Shown: positions 52,301 through 61,300 of the stretch, in pieces | How the letters are laid out: the number at the start of each line of letters is the position of its first letter | Position numbering within the stretch: the first letter of the stretch is position 1 | Assembly: GCA_947561715.1 (NCBI GenBank) | Contig: OX387201.1 | Span: 2,126,001-2,190,000, forward strand | From: Ascidia mentula | Taxonomy: Eukaryota; Chordata; Ascidiacea; Phlebobranchia; Ascidiidae | Direction: 5' to 3' | Length of the DNA: 64,000 nucleotides | Position numbers and translations under genes: made by a program | The notes under the pieces: generated by a model | Told to the model about the DNA's origin: nothing | Databases searched by the model: none | The model's input: only the letters and a program-made list of their open reading frames with translations

Positions 52301-55300
52301 GAGATTAAGTAACTCTTTCACCCTTGTCCGCTGGCCAGCAACTGTTAAGCTTTTACTGATAGGCCGGCGAAATTTTGTGTCGTTACCGACAAGTTTGACC
52401 TTGCACTAAATTCAAGAAATCCTCGACTAAATCTCGAAACTCACCGATGACGGCGACCTCTATCTTCGATTCCACCACGTCGTCGCCAACCTTCAGGTTC
52501 AGATCATAAACACCTGAATCCCATCTCTCCGCTTTCCTGATGAAGAGGACGCTCGAATCCAGGGAGTTTCTCACCGCCACGTGCTCTTCCAGGGGTTTTC
52601 CCTCCTTCGTCCACGTCAGATGGGGCTTTGGGCGGCCCTGTGGAATATTTGAGGTGTGCGTTTAGTGTCGTCATAAAGACGCAAATGACGTCACTGAGGA
52701 GTAGTAATTTGTAGATCATGGGCCAGTATCATGGCAAGCCTAACCCAACACTTCGATTTCTTTGTTACAAAGAAGATTCCGGGCCTTTAAACGAATAGAA
52801 GTTCTGAGTGCGTTTGCGTAAGGCTTAATATTTGTACGGCATATATTCCACAGGTTCGCATTTAGTCCTGCATTGAGGTGGGGGTTGGCATGTTGCAGAG
52901 AAGCCATGAAGCCGGCCGAGTGAAGCAGGTTTATGTACACAGTCATATTTAAGCCCGAACGCAAACACAGGGAACCGTTTTTAAAATAACAATCTTCCAA
53001 GTTTACGTCACGCCCCGATGAACACCAACGGAAAGCAATTACCCTGAAGGCGCCAAATTTTTGCGCAAATTTCGCTTTTCGTTGCGCTCAAAAAAACCTC
53101 AACAGAGAAATTGTTTTGCGCACACAAACACATTTCAAGCACTGAAAACATCCTACGGTGTTCATTATCATGCAGTTATCTCGTATTGGACAACAAGCAG
53201 TCGGTGGGCACTTCAAACAGCTTGAATGCCTGCGGCAAAGGTATAATTTAGCGTAGCCTTAGTGGATGTATTTGATTCCGGTTCAAATTGGGCCAATTAA
53301 CCGCTCAAAGCGGAGAGGCGCAAATTTGCAACGCGCCCTTTGATACCTGCCACCGGCTTTGCCTTTAATAAACGTTCCAGAGATATTCCAACGAGCAATC
53401 ACTGCGGCACATTGAAAAGGTTGCATAGGATGTACACCTTGCAGTGGTCGACCGTCGCCCCAGTTTTAATTAAAGGCTTTGTTCGAGCGAAGTTAGGAAA
53501 ATTCCTTTACTTTGATGTTCAAAAAGTTATTGAGTTCCGCTGGTGAATCGGAATCTGCTTTCAAGGTTTCAAACGGATTTTTTTATCGCGGTTCTGGCGC
53601 AATATCCCCAAAACCTTGTCGGGATGAGCACGAATGAAAAAAGGTTAAGGAGCTGGTTATTACATGTATGCAGGTACCTGGTAGGGGACGTTGACGTGGA
53701 GCTTGTCACCAACCTTCACTTTCACCGGCTTCAACAGATGACGTGGCAACACAATCTTGGCTTCCTCTGCGAGAATAAAATGTTGTTATTATGGCACCAG
53801 GACAAAGAAAAACTGCTAACATGTCGGTTCTTTAAAAATGTCGAAATTTGTGTAGTTGTTCCGTTATAACGTACTTTGATTGTGTTGTCAAAATGATTGC
53901 CCATTGGAAATAAGCCATGAAAAGGAAAACGTCTTATTTAATGTATAGTGGTGATGGTAAATGCCAAGGACTTGTGGCCACGCGTTGCGTAACAGATAAA
54001 ACGAGAGTGTGACGCTATGAAAAAACACCCAGATCAAAGATATAGAATGATTCATAATCCTCAACCGCGACCACATCTTGAAACAGGCGACAGGACCCGT
54101 GATGTCACAAGTTCGTGCGACACAAACCGCAACTTTAAAGCGACACGCGACACCGTCATCGCGGTTTCCCTGGGCCGTGATTCAAACGCTTATCGCGACT
54201 TTTGGCGCCAAAATCATCGAAACCACGTGTCTGCGGCCAAAAGCTGACGATATCGCGAATATGAGTTTTTTCGCGGTTTAAGCAACTCGATATGATCGAT
54301 GTCAGTAAAACGATACACTTTGAGAAAAGAAGACATTGTAGCAGTTTAAGAAGATGTTCATTATTAAATTAAATTCCACCAACGCATTTTCCACATGGCA
54401 TTAAATACAGATGATAAGATATTGTGTTGACGCGAACGTGACAAAAACCACGGGATTAACGATAATTCGCAACTTGACAAATGGATTTTCCCAGCTGTGT
54501 GTACAACGACCGCACACGAGATCAAAATAATCGCTTGCGGATTGGATTGTTTGTGTGTGGAGTAAGGAAATGCCTTCTAAACAATTTAATCGTGGATTTG
54601 CGGAGATTTAATGCAGCTGTTTGGTTGTTTTGTCACCTGGTGGAACAGCTAAGAAGCTGATTCAGCGAATGGAAGGCATTGACTTTTGGCAACAACAAAA
54701 CATAGCTAAAAGTCAATGTAAAAAGATACAGCTTTAATACAAACTAAAGTTAATTTAAGCAAAGTGGAGCCAATAATATGAATTGTCTTTGCTTGGCCGT
54801 TTGGTCAGCATAAGTCGTCTTATAGTCACACCAGCTGCACTGATGAGACCTTTTAGGTTGAAACAGTGGCCATCTGTCTGCAGCTTACACAATAAAGTTA
54901 ATTTGTCTGCATTAAATGAACAACATTTAAATTGTGTTAATGCAAAAAGATACTGAAAAGGTAATAGGACGTAAGTTTTTAAACCATTAAGCTTTACTTA
55001 ATAATCACTAGTTGATGACGTAGTGTGCTTTGCAGATGTATTTACTGCGAACAGGAAGCAAAATAGTTGTACAAACCAAGTTGGTTTAGTCTTATAGACC
55101 GCGCAAAGAACCACAAACACACAATCCGGCCTTAAACAAACCCTGGCATTAAGGCGCCAAAGTGAACTTTGATAAACGTAAGCGTTTTGGTCTTATCTAC
55201 CGGTAAACCCCACAATTGTTGACCGTGTAATCAATAATAAGCATGCACCCGTTTGAAGTCGCCCGACTGTCGATGGCTTTGCAAGTTGTGAGGATTTATC

Positions 55301-58300
55301 AAGCTGATAACAAACCCGTGTGGGCAGTTTAACATTTGGGGTTGTTGCTTCTGGGAGATAAGGATTTGTTTACAACAAACGTTTAGGAGGAACTTTAACG
55401 GATACAATGAGGTATCAGCACTTGTGAGGCAAAACGCCGTTTTCATTTTCTGTGGCTTTCTGTACAAAACCACAGGGCTGATAATCCAATAGCGCTTTCC
55501 TGCGTAAAGGATAGAGACCCGGTATTTTTTCGATTTGTCTCACCACTTAGCCCAAACAAATTTTACTGGTAAAGAAAATGCATTGCAAGTTAAAACAGTA
55601 CAAATTACTTCCTTTGCATAGTTTTTAAAATCGCTGTCGTTGATTTTGACCCAGTTCATACTAGGCGTTAAACAATCCGACACCAACAACTCAACCCCAA
55701 AAAAACCGTTGTAACTTTCAGTGGCAACATTCGCGCTGAAGTTACAGCAGCACTTGAGTGTGGAAACTGGGCTGGAGGATTAGCTTATCTTCCACCCAAG
55801 TTTGACGAGACAGAGGCGTCAAAGCCGAACCGACCACCCTGCTGATTGTATCTGGGCCGACCCAGAAAGTTTAAGATCGGCTTGCAACACTGGCGCCGTC
55901 GATCTTCTCGTTACAACAACAACCGCGGTCCCGATTTGTCAACTGGATTTTCACTTTCTTCGCATTTATGTCTGTGGACGAGTGCGGTTGCGACCTCAAA
56001 ATACAGACGATTTGATCTCAATCACATTAATGCTAAAATGATTGCCCATAAGAGTCTTTGCAGGGTTTGAATGTGTATGGGAAAAATATTATAATAACAT
56101 AACCACACTTGGAGCAGCCAGAGAGGAACGATTTTGCCTGTTTATATGTGGTGTAAACGTTGGTATGCACAATGCTACACCATTAAATATTACATGACAT
56201 TTTTTGGTAAAGTTAACATTGACATTGCACTGCTGCCACTTCTCAAAAAAAAAGAAATACACAACTTAAACTGAGTGCGTAAAAATGTATATGTGATGAT
56301 CGTTGTAGCAAATCACAACATCAACGTACAAGTTCGACCACTTCACGTGTGTTAACCGCCAATATCTTCCTCCACGCGCATAAATTTTATGTTACCAGCA
56401 TCGCACATAAGGACAATGACCGGTTATTGTTGACTTTCACATTACACCGGGTAGCACGGCCGACCGACACCTACCATAAAAGTACCGACCGCCCGCTTGA
56501 AACCGCCAATTTCCGCGCTAACTCGAATACTGACGTCAATCTGGAACTTAGAAGACAAAGCCCACAGCTCCAAGAAGGTGGTATTTGCTCAAAAACAAGA
56601 GGTTGTGATTAAGAATGAGGCGTGCGAGGCTTTTTGTCGGTGATTGGGAGGTGTGTGGGCACTTGGACCGTTGCGGGAAAGTCCGGCCAGGTAATATGGT
56701 ATGAAATAAAGTATGAAGGTGGACGTGGTTTTGCTATAAAACTATATTCCTCTTGTATAAGTTAAGTAAAAACTTTTGTACGGTAAGTACTCCACGCAAT
56801 GGTTCTCGCAAGTAGTCATATGGTGTAGGTAGCGCCTTTGCTGCAACTCATTCCAAATTAGCATTGATCATGAACGCAGTTGTGTTCGAAACGTCTTTCG
56901 AACGCAGTTGTATTCGAAAGTTGTGTTCGATATGAGAAGCATAATAGGTTGGCATTCATATTTAGATGTATGTTCCTAAATACATTCTTTCCACCAAGTT
57001 TCAAGGCCACCCTTTCGGGAGGTCCCTCGCGGTCAAGAAAAGGTGGACACTTCGTTGTTCCTATTACCGAAACTTCCACAACGACAAAAACAAATACGAC
57101 AGACACAAAGAATGTGAGATACAACTCTTGGTGTTCTTTCAAAACAAGGTGGGCAATAGAAAGAAACGCCAGGGGCAAAAATACAAGTTGGTCATCTCTG
57201 GTACTGACTTCCTCTTTAAGATCAGAATCTCGCTCTAATTTCCTGTTTTTTCCGCAGGTTTCAATTCCACAGCATCGCCAGCCTTTGGGCATTATTTTCG
57301 TTACATCATAAGTGCCTATGGTGAGTCAGATGGATGAAAACGGGCTGTTACTGATCCGCTAACGACAATTTGATCCAGGGCAGATAAAGTCAATAAGGCT
57401 GACGGGATCCGCTACGGAAGTCTACGTCGTGATATCTGCATCCTGTTTTGAGGCGATTTCGCCGCACTTTCGGAAATGCCAACGACGCCGACAATAACAC
57501 CCCAGGTATACCCAGCATAAGGCTGCTGCAAACTGGAAGATGAATAATCCTATTCATGTGTCTTAAGTATGTAAAAATACATTCGCCCTAGACATCATGC
57601 AAGCTGAATCGAAACTACCCGACAACCGGTTTTGAAGTTAATTGTTTACAGCAATTTGCAGGGAATAAAATTCACCAGCAAACATAAAGTGCGTTATTGC
57701 AAGTTTCGACGCATCAGTTGGTCAAACACGAGGTCATGACTCACGGGATAAAGATTATTACTGGGAAAATTTCCCCTGATCTCGACCGAGGAAACCGTTG
57801 CAAATCGTTTTATTCGAGAACAGAGAGCAACAAGGGTTGCGGTCACGCTTCATCAATTATCGCACCCATTTGTCACGTGCTTAACTTATCTCGCCACACG
57901 CGGGAAGGTTTCGCCGCGAGCCACTGTGACGTAATAATTGGTCGTTTGTGACGTGACTTTCTTAGTACCGGGTGCTTGTTTTCTGCTATGGAAAGGCCCA
58001 GAAATGTCTATGTAAGGATATTTTCTTCCAATATTGTTTACCAATCCAGTGACCTTATCCCTACATGGCAATGACCTGCTCAAAACCATATGCGCCCCCC
58101 GGGTGAACGGGTTTTTGAACATTAGATAAATATTCCTAAATATGGACCAATCCCGACACAAATTCTCATTCAAAAAATTCGCATTCAAAAGAAAGTTTTG
58201 CTCTGGCGAAGTTGTTTAAAACTTTTCTGTGGTATTTTATCACAGAAACATCAGGAGTTTTCAACTATGTGGAAAGGTCTTGATTGAAAACTAAGAACGA

Positions 58301-61300
58301 CGAAACAAAATCAGTGAGTACATAAAACCGCACAGCGCCCACTAGCGGCTCTTAGTCGGGAACACATATCTTGTTGTTTGGATTTCGTTTTCGCGTCATT
58401 AACAAACGTTCTCACCAAAAAATGACGCACAGAATTTGGTTGTGCGTTTCCAGTGCGTCAACCGCGCCGACCGCATGCACGCTATCAGCGCCATTAATGC
58501 CGTGCACGACTTAAATCAGCCAGTGGTGTTTATGCGAGTTAATACCACCACTTGCGCGTATCTCGCACGCACAGCTTAGCACCTTGATCCGGTCTGCGCC
58601 AATTTTCGCGCTTTTCACAGCGAGGATTCGTCCATTACCCGCCCGGGAACTGATCTTGTCGATTCATAGTTTACGCCGACGTGTCGCTCCGATGACGTCA
58701 GATCGCGTACGATCTCGATGTGCCGGCATCAAACGGTGTGGAGGAGAGCAATTGACGATAAGCTAATCGTGGCACAACAAACACGCAAGGCAGTTAGACC
58801 TGCAAATGACCCTCTACTATCTTTTTTCGCCACCGCACGTTGTTATGCGACGTTAACAATTGGGATTTTGCATAGAGAGTCACCACCATGGGTCGAAAAA
58901 CAGTGTATGATGACGTAGTTGCCCTTTTATTCAAGCGGATTACATATCTCTTCAGAATTTTGTCTTTTAAACTGTTTAAAATTTTATTTTAGGGGTTTAA
59001 TCTCGTAGCAACGGTGTTCGAAGGAAAATACTCCATACGTGATTATTCTGCACCTATATAACCTGACACAATTAACTATAAGAGTGAGTGCTTAAATGTT
59101 TGTCATAGGTTTTCTGTTTGAAAGTGTTGGGTGTCAACAATACGCGTTGAACACGAGAAGTTAAAACCAAGATGATGAAAAAGATTGAGACAAAACAAGA
59201 GAAATGTAAGATATCAACATGGAAGCAATCACGCAGCAACTCACTGATCAAGATCCCTATGTTTACAGGAATGGAAGGAGATTGCACAAGAATTATCACA
59301 GTTGTTTTAACGCAAGGAATATCCATTCAATAAACAGAAACATTTATCACACGTCAATGGAACAATCTTCTTAATCTCATCTCATCCGCGTTAAGAAGAG
59401 ATGACGTAAACGACCCGGGATTGCGCGCAGGCAATCGCAGAAAGAAGAACGCAGCATGTAACAGTTGCCTGAGCAACACCGCGCGGATTACATCTTTCCA
59501 CTCACCGCAAGGTCTGATAATCTGCTCTACCCCCCATACCACAATGCCTTAGCAATGACTCAAACCACGACAAGCCCTAATAGTTCCCCCACGCTTTCCG
59601 GAGTCGGTCAAATTTGTAACCGTGTAATTTGTCGCTTCCGACGGGCCAAAGGTCAAATGGGCGGTTTATTTTTTCAAGCTCGCCAGGACTTTCCGAATGA
59701 CCGATGGGTGTAGTTGTTGGGTGTGAAAAGTATGGCAGTCTTGACAGATTGACAACAACACAAATAGCCAAAGCGCGACTAGTGAATAAATGGGAGAATC
59801 GCAACTAAAAAAATTAAATGGAAAGGAAAGCCAAAGCTAATATGCCGCTTTCGCATATTGCTCCCTGTTTTGAAAACTTCGCAGGCTTGGCTATCTTATT
59901 CATAGAAATCAACTCGCACCTATTCGCAGATATTTGAAAGTATTATGTCTATTCCCTATTTTAGCATGTTTTTGTAATTATCCCATTGTTTCAATGCGAT
60001 GTTTTAAGTAATAAGTTTGTAACAAGCATTTATGCAAAGCCTTCTGTTTGTGGGATTGACCGGACTCAGGCATACCTGCATTGAATTTTAACGAGTAACA
60101 AACGCTCAGTGAATTTTAAATCAGTAAACTGTCAAATCATGTCACCGTATTTGTTGTCAGTTCCCAGAAATTAATAAACTGCCCAACTCATAGGGACGAA
60201 CTGTTTACGAACCGACAGCGGCACCTCTCTGTGATGAATTAGTTCAGATGGACAACGCCAGATCAAACCGCACGATTAGACAGGAATTCGGTACCCGCGA
60301 CCATATATGATGCCGGCGAGGGACTATTAACGCGTTTTGCGATACGAGAATTGGACAAATTCGAACAGGTCAATCGATCTCGGGTTGAGATTGTTACAAG
60401 TCGGTTCGGGTTTTGTCATCAAACACGACAATATCGGACCCCGGTGCGTCCGATTTTCACGGCTTGTTATTTTGTCTCGTTTCACGGCGAGGGCAAACAG
60501 ATCGTGGATGCTCAAATACAGCCAGGTTCTGATATTACGGAGAAACCGTAAATTTATAACATTGTAAATATTTGTGAAAGTGCGGAAAGTTTTGCAACAC
60601 GTTGAAATCCTGTTGTCGGCAAATCTATCCCCTAAACGTTTTAGTTTCATAAGTGCACCATACTTTAGGATTTTGTCATTGAAAAAAACAATGACTTAAA
60701 TATTACTAATAATAGGCAACAGTATCGGTCAGAATTCTCTTTGAAAAAGTTATATTGTACGTTTATGTTTTATAATAGTAAAACTTGGTCTTGACGTCAT
60801 AAGTCCATATATTATATGCAAGCCCAACTGTGTTGAGGCATTTAACCAACGCCACAACAAAAACAACTTAACCCGAGCGACTTACCGACCACAGCAGCGC
60901 ACACAACCGGCCCCATCTCAGCGTAACCGCTGGTCCCTGCACGGTTAATAGCAGAGAGACGGAATTTGTATTTCTTTGCCGTCACCAATTTGTCCAAAAC
61001 GATCTTAGTTATGTGACCGGGCAACAGCTCCTCCTGGTGGGCAGACTTCCACTCTTCCGGTTGGGCTCCGACCAAAAGTTGTTCAAGCTGCGAAAGTGAG
61101 AAGAGAGCACAGTTTTTACGCAGAATATGTGTGATTTGTAACTTGACAAACCACAAGTGTCCGTTAATCGCGTAAGTTGTGCATTAATTAAATGCCTTAG
61201 TTTCCAATACAACAACTAAATTTCACTTTAAAATTAAGACACTGAAAACACATTAAAAACATCGTGTTTTAATCAAGAATCGCGAAGAAAGCATTTACAT

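Larger units (their letters stand above)
53767..60885 (-). other. MyBP-C intron between C7 and C8 (7.1 kb)
   Basis: This is the largest intron of the gene in the window. It hosts the intact hammerhead-bearing element at 54,757-54,892 on the opposite strand. Overlapping open frames at 56.86-57.31 kb and a possible plus-strand mini-exon at 57,258-57,320 are noted under findings. No further MyBP-C exon is needed or seen. Confidence 0.75.

Noticed and set aside
52527..52545. CCTGATGAAGAGG on the plus strand
   Set aside because: It is the complement of the coding sequence for the FIRKAER region of MyBP-C C8.
1993..57870. Frequent CACGTG E-box hexamers
   Set aside because: I count roughly 20 against about 11 expected, a mild excess compared with the TGACGTCA signal and not clearly meaningful.
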